Shown piece after piece: positions 25,920-33,600 of a stretch of DNA of 64,000 nucleotides. The stretch is from a virus. Position numbers and translations under genes: made by a program. Within the stretch, counting starts at the first letter, position 1, and every line of letters starts with the position of its first letter. Location of the stretch: positions 1-64,000 of IMG/VR virus record IMGVR_UViG_3300036830_000184. One strand, 5' to 3'. The notes under the pieces are model-generated. The model worked only from the letters and a program-made list of their open reading frames with translations. It was not told the DNA's origin and ran no database searches.

Positions 25920-26219
25920 AAAGCGCACGCTCCCCGAAAAGTGAGGCGCATAGCGCAAAGCCAGGACAACCGCCAGTGAAAGGGTGGGAAAGTTACGCTA
26001 CCGCCGCCGAAGAGGCCAAATTCACTCAGGCATGGGAGAGGACTCGGCCTTGCCTTCGGCGGCGACAGGTGCCCACCATCAGGAGCGGGGTGATCGGACC
26101 GTGAAATCCGATAACCAAGCCATCGTTTCGACTGCACCGAAAGAGGCTTAATGGTTGACGAAAAACGTATAGACCATTCTGAAGTCCCGCAAGTCCCCGC
26201 GAAGTCACGGGTGGTTTAG
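25920..26219. promoter_or_regulatory. Intergenic region with long hairpin and shared TTGACG element
   Basis: 300 bases between divergent genes. A strong hairpin spans 26003-26063: GCCGCCGAAG pairs with CTTCGGCGGC, continued by AGGCC/GGCCT with a three-base bulge. At 26153 TGGTTGACGAAAAA and GACCATT form the dyad also seen at 9483. A 39-codon frame (26031-26150, beginning MGEDSALPS) lies across the hairpin; I do not count it as a gene. Confidence 0.4.
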
Positions 26220-26702
26220 ATGACGCGGATGAACTGGAAAGCGTCCGGCGAACGCCTCGCGGCACGACGAGCCGCCGTCACCGAAGCATCCAAGAACCGG
26301 GTTGAGTCAATCGTCCGCGCCGCTGAACGTAAGTTGGCACCGGAATTGGGCGACCTGACACAACCGAAGAAGGTGCGGAAGCCGAGGAAGCCGAGGAAGC
26401 CGACGAAGCCTCGCGTGCCACAGAAACAGCGGGAAGTCAGGAAGTATGAGGCGTGGGTGCAAAGCCTTCGGGATAGGGATGCACGTTCTAAAAACCCGAT
26501 AGTCAATATCGCCACAGCCAGCATTTCGGTGCCAGAGGCGACGCCGGCGAACGAAGCTGGGCGAGCCTATGCGCAATATCGAGCCGAGATGGAGCGTCAA
26601 GGACGCGAGCCGGTGCCATCCGGCGCCTGGATTTGCAAATGGTGGCAGAGACAAGAACGTCGGAAGCAAAGAAAACAATCAGCCATGGAGGGCCAAAAAT
26701 AG
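26220..26702 (+). CDS. Lys/Arg/Pro-rich protein of unknown function
   Basis: 160 residues, strongly basic. The centre (about 45-70) is a repeat of KPRKP-type units that could bind nucleic acid. The C-terminus has a GAWICKWWQRQERRKQ segment. An alternative ATG lies three codons downstream; neither has a good ribosome-binding site. Stands alone after the 26153 dyad and ahead of the structured non-coding segment. Confidence 0.5.
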   Translation: MTRMNWKASGERLAARRAAVTEASKNRVESIVRAAERKLAPELGDLTQPKKVRKPRKPRKPTKPRVPQKQREVRKYEAWVQSLRDRDARSKNPIVNIATASISVPEATPANEAGRAYAQYRAEMERQGREPVPSGAWICKWWQRQERRKQRKQSAMEGQK

Positions 26703-27030
26703 GCTGCCCTTCGTCGCGCCATCAGACATTGGTCTGAGATGCCCCCAAGATTGCCGCACCCGCGGAACACAGGACCGCACCGGCACCGGAGTAGCGACTT
26801 AGAGGAAACAGTGCCGCCCCCCGCGTAGCAGGGTAGCGCCCGGCTTGATCGGGCTCCCTCGCTCTTACGTCAAGCGCCACTGACCACCCGGATCACCATC
26901 CTGCCCCTCGCGCGGGTGCCTAAGACGGCCACTGCAATTCGAGGAAGGGACCTAGACCGGGCGGAGCTATGTCTCCATGGAGGCTACCATCGAGCAACCT
27001 CTCACTCTCATAAGCAAATCATCCTATAAA
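26703..27030. other. Non-coding stretch, no gene seen
   Basis: 330 bases without a convincing frame. It contains modest GC hairpins (GCCCG/CGGGC near 26848) and the palindrome CTCCATGGAG at 26973. I see no tRNA. It may be the 5' part of the structured element that follows, or the leader of the next operon. Confidence 0.35.
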
Positions 27031-27210
27031 GAGTCCCGCGTAGCGGTCCGTATCGCGGGTGCAGCGGAGCGCAGCGATCAGGTTGGGAGCGGTTAGCGGC
27101 CCCCGCTGATAGGACTGTGGCACCGGGGATCTTGATATCCCCGGATCGGAAGCGGGACGTGCTTACCTCTCAAGGGCACCAGTTCGCTACGCGAGCCTGG
27201 AGCCCGAGCA
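27031..27210 (+). ncRNA. Candidate structured RNA (unknown class)
   Basis: A TATAAA box at 27025 is followed by a run of hairpins: CCCGCG/CGCGGG (27035-27059), AGCGG/CCGCT near 27088-27107, CCGGGGAT/ATCCCCGG with a six-base loop (27123-27144), and CCAG-TTCGC-TAC-GCGAG-C-CTGG (27179-27200). GTGCTT near 27159 and GAGCAC near 27206 could close the last one. The density of GC stems in a 180-base gene-free stretch suggests a functional RNA or a structured mRNA leader. I cannot assign it to a known class. Confidence 0.4.
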
Positions 27211-27233
27211 CTCACATGGTTTGTGAAGCTAAT

Positions 27234-27359
27234 ATGATCACAAGGAAAAAACCGCATGGAGACCGGGCACCGACCGATCAGGTGAGAGTCTACGCGCACG
27301 TGAGTCTTATCTTAACAAGAGATAACGCGACTCGTCGTTGGGAAATCGAATTGCATTAA
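27234..27359 (+). CDS. Possible 41-residue basic peptide
   Basis: A frame beginning MITRKKPHGDRAPTDQ and ending RRWEIELH follows the hairpin run. Its composition is plausible for a gene, but the ribosome-binding site is weak (GTGAAG). It could be a leader peptide of the operon starting at 27386, or chance. Confidence 0.3.
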   Translation: MITRKKPHGDRAPTDQVRVYAHVSLILTRDNATRRWEIELH

Positions 27360-27385
27360 ACGTATCTGATTTTGGAGTTTGCAAA

Positions 27386-27616
27386 ATGGCGCAGCGCCTT
27401 CAATGCAGGTCGCTGACCGGCTGGGTTTATTACCTCGCGGTGGGCGCGATCATCGCCATCGAGCCGGCGCTCTGGCCCAAGCATCATTGTTATGTCAGCC
27501 TCAGCCTGCCCCGGAGCGCGGTATCGCGGGTTTTGGTCTGCGAGGGGACAGCGACGATCACCGCGCGCTATTACGATCTGGTCCCGGTTTGCGACTTACC
27601 GAGGCGCCCATGGTGA
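27386..27616 (+). CDS. Small membrane protein
   Basis: 76 residues from an ATG with GGAG eight bases upstream. One hydrophobic span (YYLAVGAIIAIEPALW, about 14-30), then a short Cys-containing soluble part. It heads a plus-strand run of small genes with overlapping ends; the next gene begins seven bases before its stop. Function unknown. Confidence 0.6.
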   Translation: MAQRLQCRSLTGWVYYLAVGAIIAIEPALWPKHHCYVSLSLPRSAVSRVLVCEGTATITARYYDLVPVCDLPRRPW

Positions 27617-27804
27617 GCATGTTTCTGTTGCGGCTGCTGCCGATCGAGTGGGCGCACACGCTGGCGATCTGGTCGATCCGGACGGGGTTTTACCGCGTCG
27701 GCCTCTGGGTTGATTGGCTCGCCGTGCGGGTGGTGGTTGGTCTGCTGTTGGCCTACGCCAAGCCGGGGATGTGGCTGAAGGCAAAATGGCGGGGAGGGCG
27801 ATAG
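27610..27804 (+). CDS. Small membrane protein, second of pair
   Basis: 64 residues, two hydrophobic segments (about 3-20 and 33-50) and a basic C-terminus (WLKAKWRGGR). The overlap with the preceding membrane protein suggests they act together. A second ATG lies three codons in. No family recognised. Confidence 0.55.
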   Translation: MVSMFLLRLLPIEWAHTLAIWSIRTGFYRVGLWVDWLAVRVVVGLLLAYAKPGMWLKAKWRGGR

Positions 27805-27805
27805 G

Positions 27806-28078
27806 ATGGTGAACTTTCGGGATCGCGTGTTCTGCGCCTCGCCGGGGTGCCAGAACCGGTGCGGGCGGCAACTGACGCCGGAGATACAGGCCGCGGCCGA
27901 GCGGTGGTGGGGCGGTCCGGGCGCACCGATCGCCTACGGCTACTTCTGCGGGCGTGAGCCGGCCCCGACGAGTTTCACCTGCCCGCGATGTCAGCGTGTC
28001 TCGCACCATCCGAAGGATGTCGAACACCGCTTCTGCGTCATATGCGGGTTTGCCGACGATCCGAGCCCCTACCTATGA
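27806..28078 (+). CDS. Zinc-ribbon protein
   Basis: 90 residues. Cysteines occur in pairs: C10/C15/C19 near the N-terminus, C48, then CPRC and HRFCVICG at the C-terminus, spaced like two small zinc ribbons. The C-terminal ribbon is of a type frequent in small phage proteins. Likely a nucleic-acid or protein adaptor. The stop overlaps the next start (ATGA). Confidence 0.65.
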   Translation: MVNFRDRVFCASPGCQNRCGRQLTPEIQAAAERWWGGPGAPIAYGYFCGREPAPTSFTCPRCQRVSHHPKDVEHRFCVICGFADDPSPYL

Positions 28079-28473
28079 CCCTCGAACGGCTTTACCAGAA
28101 GATCCCCACGTTCACGTGCCGGCCCGGCTGCGGCGATTGCTGCGGCATCGTGCCGTTTTCGCCCGAGGAGTTCGCCCGTGTGCGCGATCGGCTGCCGGTC
28201 GGCTCCGAGGTGCTAGAGGCCGATGGCAACTCCTACCCGGTCCGGTCCGGCTCGGCGACTTGCGCGTTCTTCGACCGCGGCTGCACGGTCTACGCGGATC
28301 GCCCGTTCATGTGCCGGCTGTTCGGGACGGCGCGGGATGCTCGGCTGAAATGCCCGCATGGTTGCCAGCCGCAAAAGATCCTGACCAAGGAGAAGGCGCG
28401 GGCGCTCACCGACAGCTACCGCCGGCAGACAGACGAGAAAGCGCCTATCAATTCTATTTTGAAAACCGTATAG
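28075..28473 (+). CDS. YkgJ-family cysteine-cluster protein (copy 1)
   Basis: 132 residues. Cys pattern typical of YkgJ: FTCRPGCGDCCGIVPF, later ATCAFFDRGCTVYADRP and FMCRLFG. Such proteins are thought to chelate zinc or iron; their physiological task is unclear. A second member of the family is at 34276 on the minus strand. Start set by the ATGA overlap with the zinc-ribbon gene. Confidence 0.75.
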   Translation: MTLERLYQKIPTFTCRPGCGDCCGIVPFSPEEFARVRDRLPVGSEVLEADGNSYPVRSGSATCAFFDRGCTVYADRPFMCRLFGTARDARLKCPHGCQPQKILTKEKARALTDSYRRQTDEKAPINSILKTV

Positions 28474-28502
28474 TCTTTATCTCGCTGGAAGGAGCAATCC
28501 AC

Positions 28503-28757
28503 GTGAACTGTCCATGGTGCGACAACAATTTTCACTTCGCGCTCGGCGACGACGGCGGCCGGGTCAAGCTCAAGGCGGGCGATATCGTGATCTGCGCAGC
28601 CTGCACCCAGCTAGGCCAACTTTGCCTCACCCATGGCATCGTGCGGTTCAGCGACGCGGCCCTTCATACGCTGGAACAACTCGACCCGGACTACGCGATG
28701 GACCTGATCGAGGCCCAGGCGGTGTTGCGCCAGATCGATCGCCGCCAGGCGGTGTGA
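28503..28757 (+). CDS. Small zinc-ribbon protein
   Basis: 84 residues starting at GTG, which has AGGAG eight bases upstream. CPWCDN at the N-terminus and ICAACTQLGQLC further on give two Cys pairs for one zinc ribbon; the rest is helical. Third Cys-rich small protein in a row. Role unknown. Confidence 0.65.
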   Translation: MNCPWCDNNFHFALGDDGGRVKLKAGDIVICAACTQLGQLCLTHGIVRFSDAALHTLEQLDPDYAMDLIEAQAVLRQIDRRQAV

Positions 28758-28954
28758 TGGGCTGGCTCGATTGGCTGCGGCGTCCGTTGACGCCAACGGA
28801 GATCGCCAAGCAGCGCATCCGCAAGGTCAACCGCGTGCTGGAACTGTCCGAAGACGGTCTGTTGAAGCCGGATCAGTTTGAGGCCCACATGACCGCGATC
28901 AACGCTTGGACCGAGCGCCAGCACGCGCGGATCAAAGCCGCCCCGCGTTCGTGA
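28757..28954 (+). CDS. Small helical protein
   Basis: 65 residues, amphipathic and basic (GWLDWLRRPLTPTEIAKQRI). Start overlaps the previous stop (TGATG). The Trp-rich N-terminus could associate with a membrane. No family recognised. Confidence 0.55.
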   Translation: MGWLDWLRRPLTPTEIAKQRIRKVNRVLELSEDGLLKPDQFEAHMTAINAWTERQHARIKAAPRS

Positions 28955-28981
28955 CGGCCCTGCGTTAAAATTGAGGGGAAA

Positions 28982-29473
28982 ATGCAGAGAAAACGACCGA
29001 GCATCATCGCCACGCGTCCCGCTGGTCCCGACCACGCCGTCTTGGCAATCGAGGGTGGCATTGACCACCGCTACCGTCGCCAGCCGTGCGCGGATTGCCC
29101 CTGGCGCCGAGACCGCGTCGGTGAGTTTCCGGCCGAGGCGTTCCGCCAATCGGCGGTAACCGGCATCGACCCATCGTCTTTGCCATGGAAGAAAGATCCA
29201 GGTTTGGCGCAGCGGCTGTTGGCGGGGGCCGATCACACGTTCGCTTGTCACGAAAGCGGCCCCGTGCGGCCAGCGGTCTGCGCCGGCTACATCCTGCGCG
29301 GCGATCAGGCCCTGGCGTGGCGGGTGGCGTTCTCGCGCGGCCAGTTCGACCCCAAAGATGTCCATGACGGCGGTCTGGCGCTGTTTGAGAATTATCGCGC
29401 CATGGCTGAGGCCAACGGCGTCGCGCCGGACGATCCGGCCTTGGTGGGGTGCGCGCCGATGCCGACCCGTTGA
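28982..29473 (+). CDS. DUF6283-like cysteine protein
   Basis: 163 residues. PCADCPWRRDRVGEFPAEAF near residue 35, FACHESG near 88 and VCAGYI near 99 reproduce the Cys/His pattern of the DUF6283 phage family, probably a metal-binding fold. It lies just upstream of, and overlaps by 25 bases, the methyltransferase gene. Function unknown. Confidence 0.65.
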   Translation: MQRKRPSIIATRPAGPDHAVLAIEGGIDHRYRRQPCADCPWRRDRVGEFPAEAFRQSAVTGIDPSSLPWKKDPGLAQRLLAGADHTFACHESGPVRPAVCAGYILRGDQALAWRVAFSRGQFDPKDVHDGGLALFENYRAMAEANGVAPDDPALVGCAPMPTR

Positions 29474-30480
29474 CGATCCGGATCGTCCGCGGCGACTGCC
29501 GGGATGTGCTCAAACAATTGGAGGCCGGTTCGGTGCAGTGTTGTGTGACCTCGCCGCCGTATTTTGGCTTGCGTGATTACGGAACCGGCACATGGAGCGG
29601 CGGCGATCCCGCGTGTGATCATCGACAGGGGCGACCGGGGGCTGGCCGCGCTGATGGTGTGGTCGATGATCGGGCACAAAGAAACCGCGATGGTGTCGGA
29701 GCCATGGGCGGCGATTGCCGTAAGTGTGGTGCGGTCAGGATTGATCAACAGATCGGCCTCGAAGCCTCGCCGGACGCCTATGTCGCCGAGATGGTCGCGG
29801 TGTTCCGCGAGGTTTGGCGGGTGCTGCGCGACGATGGGACGGTTTGGCTGAACCTCGGGGATAGCTACGCCAACGATACCAAGTGGGGCGGTAGCAGCGG
29901 CGGTAAGCACGTCGCTGCGCTACATGGCGATACCGGCGTGGGGCGGGGAAAACAGGCGACGGGGCTTAAGTCGAAGGATCTGATGATGATCCCCGCCCGC
30001 GTCGCCCTGGCACTCCAGGCAGACGGCTGGTATTTGCGGTCCGATGTGATCTGGCACAAACCCAACCCGATGCCCGAGCCGGTCACCGACCGGCCTACGT
30101 CCTCGCACGAACACATTTTCCTGCTAACCAAGCAGCCAGCCTATTTCTATGACGCTGATGCGGTCAAAGAGCCGGCCGATCCCTTCAACGGATCTCTGAC
30201 CCGCAACCTCCGCAACGTGTGGACCATCGCGATTGCGCCTTATCCGGAAGCCCACTTCGCGACCTTCCCGCCGGACCTCGCCGAACGCTGCATCAAGGCC
30301 GGGAGCAAGACGGGAGATACTATCCTCGACCCATTCTTTGGCGCTGGCACCACCGGGCTCGTCGCCGACCGCCTAGGCCGCCACGCCATCGGGATCGATC
30401 TCAATGGTCAGTATGTGGCCATGAGCGAAAACCGCATCCGCCGCGACAGTCCACTCTTTGCCGAGGTGATCTCAACATGA
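29449..30480 (+). CDS. DNA methyltransferase, beta-class N4/N6 type
   Basis: 343 residues starting at GTG. The catalytic motif TSPPYFGLRDYG comes first (about residue 33) and the SAM-binding motif DPFFGAGTTGLVA last (about 300), the order of beta-class amino-methyltransferases. TSPPY rather than DPPY is commoner in N4-cytosine enzymes, but N6-adenine enzymes of this subfamily exist. A CDH...CRKCG insertion may be a zinc ribbon. No restriction partner is adjacent, so self-protection or epigenetic control is likely. It may interact functionally with the GcrA homologue. Confidence 0.85.
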   Translation: MRADADPLTIRIVRGDCRDVLKQLEAGSVQCCVTSPPYFGLRDYGTGTWSGGDPACDHRQGRPGAGRADGVVDDRAQRNRDGVGAMGGDCRKCGAVRIDQQIGLEASPDAYVAEMVAVFREVWRVLRDDGTVWLNLGDSYANDTKWGGSSGGKHVAALHGDTGVGRGKQATGLKSKDLMMIPARVALALQADGWYLRSDVIWHKPNPMPEPVTDRPTSSHEHIFLLTKQPAYFYDADAVKEPADPFNGSLTRNLRNVWTIAIAPYPEAHFATFPPDLAERCIKAGSKTGDTILDPFFGAGTTGLVADRLGRHAIGIDLNGQYVAMSENRIRRDSPLFAEVIST

Positions 30481-30710
30481 CCGAGGAACACCGCGCCGTC
30501 GTGATCCGGGGAAACCTCACCGGCCCCGAGCTTATGGAACTGATCCGGCTGATCCGGACCATGCACGATCGCCGACCGGCTGAGGCTGAATTCGAGGTGC
30601 TGGTCGTTGATGCTGACGCCACAATTCACGAGTCCGAAAAGCTGATGCGGGACGCGCTTCCCGGTATGGCCTTCCGCGTTTATCGGGATAAGCCCACCTC
30701 TACTCATTGA
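30477..30710 (+). CDS. Unknown small protein coupled to the methyltransferase
   Basis: 77 residues, alpha/beta pattern (AVVIRGNLTGPELMELIRL, then FEVLVVDAD). Start overlaps the methyltransferase stop (ATGA). No family recognised. Confidence 0.55.
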   Translation: MTEEHRAVVIRGNLTGPELMELIRLIRTMHDRRPAEAEFEVLVVDADATIHESEKLMRDALPGMAFRVYRDKPTSTH

Positions 30711-30717
30711 GCGGTCC

Positions 30718-30879
30718 ATGTCCGATAAACTGTTCGGGGTTGCGGTGATCCTCGCGTCGCCGCTGATCTTGCTTTGTCTCGTCGTGGGGTTAGGCGTCAC
30801 TCTCGCGTGCGGCTGGAAAAAACGGAGACACGACCTTGCACAAAAATGCCCGCTTCGCGCTCGACCATCCGGTCTATGA
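30718..30879 (+). CDS. Small single-span membrane peptide
   Basis: 53 residues: one hydrophobic span (VAVILASPLILLCLVVGLGV, about 8-27) followed by a basic tail. Its 3' end overlaps the start of the next, interrupted gene in another frame by 44 bases. Function unknown. Confidence 0.5.
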   Translation: MSDKLFGVAVILASPLILLCLVVGLGVTLACGWKKRRHDLAQKCPLRARPSGL

Positions 30880-31258
30880 TCCGACAACGGAGATCCGACC
30901 CGGTCACTTCTGGGTCGCCGACCGTGATGTGAGCGCCGGGTTGACGGTCAACATCGGCCAAGAGTGAGCCGTCTATGCCGGCGGCCGCCCGCTCTGGCAC
31001 CTCTCGCTGAGTTTCCACAAGCGCGGTAAAGGCCCGGTATCGGTGCTCCGTTGGAGCCCCACGCGATGGCGCAAGATGGAGGCGATCCGCGACCGGATCT
31101 TGTTCGGCCTCGGCAGTGCCGAGCCGGTGATCGCGGCAGAGGGTGAGGAGTTGGCGTTGCTCACGCGCTCGATGCAGTGGCGCAAACCGCTCTCGATCGC
31201 GGAGATCGGCCAGATGGGCATGACGGACGCCGTGCGCCAGCGGCCCGGCCGGCCGTGA
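30836..31258 (+). pseudogene. Phage protein frame interrupted by an in-frame TGA
   Basis: A TTG start with GGAG eight bases upstream opens a frame of 43 codons ending ...TVNIGQE, then TGA (30965-30967), then 96 further codons continuing in the same frame: AVYAGGRPLWHLSLSFHKRG to the final QRPGRP. The two parts read as one protein if TGA is replaced by Trp (TGG). Either a nonsense mutation or sequencing error has split the gene, or the stop is read through. Ordinary use of TGA as the stop of many neighbouring genes excludes a changed genetic code. Confidence 0.6.
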
Positions 31259-31291
31259 GACTGACGCCCGAAGGCGCCAGTCCCGGTCTCA
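31256..31291. terminator. Hairpin between convergent genes
   Basis: GACTG-A-CGCC, CGAA loop, GGCG-C-CAGTC, with TGAGAC and GTCTCA as possible outer pairing. It overlaps the stops of the interrupted gene and of the convergent protease gene, a good place for a bidirectional terminator. No T-tract is visible on either strand. Confidence 0.45.
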
Positions 31292-32440
31292 ATTACAGGC
31301 TGATTTGACCACGCCACAGAGCGAGTTGAGCACTGCGACCATCGAGCTATTGAACTGGCTCGCGCCCAGGTAGCCGCTGGTGCCCGCCGGTCCGTAGGAC
31401 GTGACCGCAACCACCGTCTCCGTCCCCAAGGTCCAGTTGTCCGGGCCGGTGTTCTTCGGCGCGGTGCCGAAGTCGATCAGCCACGGCCCACCGGACGCCC
31501 CGCCGGATGCCGCCGAGCCATACTCATAGGTATTGTTTCCGCCATTCACCGAGTTACCGGCGTCGGTGCGGATCATAACCGAGCAATTGTCGAGGTTGCA
31601 CGGGTAGCCGAGCATGGTGATGTGCTGGCCCGCCAGCGCGTTGGTCCGCCAGCCATACCAGCCGATCACGTCGCCGATCCGCCGGCCGCCTTGCTCGTTC
31701 ATCGCGAACATGCCGACATCTTGGGCGTTGGGCACGGTGTCGTTGCCGTTCCACCATTCACCGGTCGTGTCGACCCAGCTAGGCGCCCATTTGCCGTAGG
31801 GGGCGCTGCCGTTGTTGGTCGCCGGCACGAACAGGAAATTGGTAAAATAGTGCGGCGGGGTGTTGCCCGCCTTCGGCGCCGCAACGCAGTGGCCCGCCAC
31901 GATCACGATGCCGGGGCGGATCGTTGAGCCCGAGCACACGAAGTCGCCCGCGCCCTGCTCGGTGAAGAACAGTTGCCCGGCCGCCCGCTGCGGATAGGCC
32001 ACCTGTTCGCCCACCGGCTGCACCTCGGACGTGGTGAACGGGAAGCCGAATTTGGAATTGGCGTCCGGGGATTGCGGCTCGCTGTCCTCGGGCGCCATGT
32101 CGTCGACCGCCGCCGCTGATAGGGCCGGATGGATGCGGACAGAAAAGTCAGCGGCCTCGCTGTCCGCGATAGTAGGGGGGCTGCCGGGCTGCCCTTCCTG
32201 TGACTGGCCGGTCTGTGGTGCAACCCGTGGCATCCCAGCGTTGGGCGTCACGGCCGAGCTATTGCGTTGGGGCATTGGGCGCGGCCGCGCTTTCATCATC
32301 CGTTGCGGCGTCCAGTAGTTGCCCGTTGTGCCGGCCTCGGTGCCGTTGATATGCCCCGGTGGAGCGGCCTCTTGGGCAAGCGCGGTGCCTGCCAGCAGCG
32401 CAAGCATGGCCGCCCCGGCGAACGTGGGTAAGGATCTCAT
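31289..32440 (-). CDS. Secreted trypsin-like serine protease
   Basis: 383 residues. A clean signal peptide (MRSLPTF then a hydrophobic core to TALAQ, cut near residue 22) and a disordered Pro/Ser-rich propeptide precede a chymotrypsin-fold domain from about 140. The triad is visible: H184 in VAGHCV, D241 in AQDVGMF, S316 in GGASGGPW. Cysteines near the His and Ser motifs could form disulfides. Closest in style to glutamyl/V8-like and bacterial trypsin-like enzymes. It would act in the periplasm or outside the cell. Stands alone in reverse orientation, as expected of a moron gene. Confidence 0.85.
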   Translation of the reverse strand: MRSLPTFAGAAMLALLAGTALAQEAAPPGHINGTEAGTTGNYWTPQRMMKARPRPMPQRNSSAVTPNAGMPRVAPQTGQSQEGQPGSPPTIADSEAADFSVRIHPALSAAAVDDMAPEDSEPQSPDANSKFGFPFTTSEVQPVGEQVAYPQRAAGQLFFTEQGAGDFVCSGSTIRPGIVIVAGHCVAAPKAGNTPPHYFTNFLFVPATNNGSAPYGKWAPSWVDTTGEWWNGNDTVPNAQDVGMFAMNEQGGRRIGDVIGWYGWRTNALAGQHITMLGYPCNLDNCSVMIRTDAGNSVNGGNNTYEYGSAASGGASGGPWLIDFGTAPKNTGPDNWTLGTETVVAVTSYGPAGTSGYLGASQFNSSMVAVLNSLCGVVKSACN

Positions 32441-32579
32441 GGCGTGGTGTTCCCCTTCGGTGTTTTATATGGAGTGTGAGGGTCGACGCGGCGGACCGCG
32501 CCGGAGGCACGCTGCCACAAACCGCCCCGAAGTGAAATATCGTTAATCACATTTGGGAAATATTTTACGGAGGCTGATA
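32441..32579. promoter_or_regulatory. Divergent gap upstream of protease and zinc-binding protein genes
   Basis: 139 bases. The right part is AT-rich (AATATCGTTAATCACATTTGGGAAATATTTT) and is the likely promoter zone for the plus-strand gene; GGAGG at 32569 is its ribosome-binding site. No sharp -35/-10 pair is recognisable. Confidence 0.3.
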
Positions 32580-32993
32580 ATGCAGGAGATGCCGAAGCCG
32601 CAGGCGATCGAACTCATCGCTGCGCAGGCCGCTGAGGCTGGCGCGGGGATCGGGATCTATCTGGTCTTGCCGCACGAAGCGCCCGAACTGAAGGCCGCCG
32701 CCGACAAGGGAGATCCGGGGAGCGTGGCGACATTGCAGATGGTAACCGATATGGTTGTGGCGATCACCTCCAAAGCCACAACGGCCGAGCCAGCCAAGTG
32801 CGCCGGCTGCGACGAGCCGATGCTCGATCGCGACTTCGCGGTCTGCGTCGTTCATGCGTCGGTGCCCCAACCGCAGGCCGTGCTCGTGTTCGGATTATGC
32901 GCGGAATGCACCGATGCCGACGATCAGCAAGAACGGCTTTTGCGGCACTTGCGGCACTATTGGCCAAATTTACACAACCACACCATCCACTAG
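32580..32993 (+). CDS. Putative metal-binding protein of unknown function
   Basis: 137 residues from an ATG with GGAGG six bases upstream. The N-terminal half is helical (a Gln/Ala/Glu helix and GIYLVLPHEAPELKAA). The C-terminal half holds CAGCDEPM and CAEC, the two halves of a possible zinc site. No family recognised. Confidence 0.6.
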   Translation: MQEMPKPQAIELIAAQAAEAGAGIGIYLVLPHEAPELKAAADKGDPGSVATLQMVTDMVVAITSKATTAEPAKCAGCDEPMLDRDFAVCVVHASVPQPQAVLVFGLCAECTDADDQQERLLRHLRHYWPNLHNHTIH

Positions 32994-33037
32994 GACGCTT
33001 TGCCCACCCGGCACAAACTGCTAGGACGCTCGCCGCA

Positions 33038-33436
33038 ATGGCAGCACCGATCCAGCCGTTCAATTGGCACCGCTTGCTTCCCCAGGCTTGCGACCCGCGC
33101 ATCAGCCAATTGCTGGCCGGGCAGCAAGCAATCATCGCCCTGCTTCAGACGATTTTGAAGGAACTCCAAATGTCCCAGACCATCACACAACAGATGGACG
33201 CCGCGATCACCCAGTTAGAGGCCGACGTGACGGCACAAAAAGGCGTTGTGGCGAGCAATACCGCGCTCCTTGAAGGCTTCGCCGCCGCCCTCCAGACCGC
33301 AATCAATAACAGCCTCAACTCGGGCGCTACGGACGCCGAACTCGCCTCGGTGATCGCCCTGCACACCTCGGTTGCCGCCAACACGGATGGACTGGTCGCC
33401 GCCGCCGTCGCCAATCCGCTACCCCCGACCCCGTAG
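33038..33436 (+). CDS. Coiled-coil phage protein with strong internal start
   Basis: 132 residues if begun at the first ATG. At 33170, in frame, a second ATG has the far better ribosome-binding site GAAGGAA; the 88-residue product (MSQTITQQMDAAITQLEADV onward) resembles small helical proteins common in alphaproteobacterial phages. The upstream 44 residues (FNWHRLLPQACDPRISQLL) also look coding. Both forms may be made. Confidence 0.55.
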   Translation: MAAPIQPFNWHRLLPQACDPRISQLLAGQQAIIALLQTILKELQMSQTITQQMDAAITQLEADVTAQKGVVASNTALLEGFAAALQTAINNSLNSGATDAELASVIALHTSVAANTDGLVAAAVANPLPPTP

Positions 33437-33600
33437 GTCGCGCCTTGCCGCAAAAGATGGGCGGCCCAGGACGCGGAGCCTATCCGCAGCGCGCGCCGCG
33501 TCGTCGTGGGGTCGCACCGGGCAATTCCCACGGTGCGCCGCCGTTTCTATCCCTGGCGCCGGTATTGAACGAAGCGCGGGACGCAACAGGAGATTGGCAA

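Noticed and set aside
26031-26150. 39-codon frame across the long hairpin
   Set aside because: No ribosome-binding site and the hairpin would occlude it; kept only as a note.
26703-27234. tRNA or tmRNA gene
   Set aside because: Hairpins are present but I cannot assemble a cloverleaf or find a T-loop consensus; no tRNA was recognised anywhere in the window.
26703-27234. GOLLD- or ROOL-type large phage RNA
   Set aside because: Length and setting are suggestive, but I cannot verify any diagnostic motif by eye.
30836-31258. TGA recoded as tryptophan genome-wide
   Set aside because: TGA is the normal stop of many neighbouring genes, often in ATGA overlaps.
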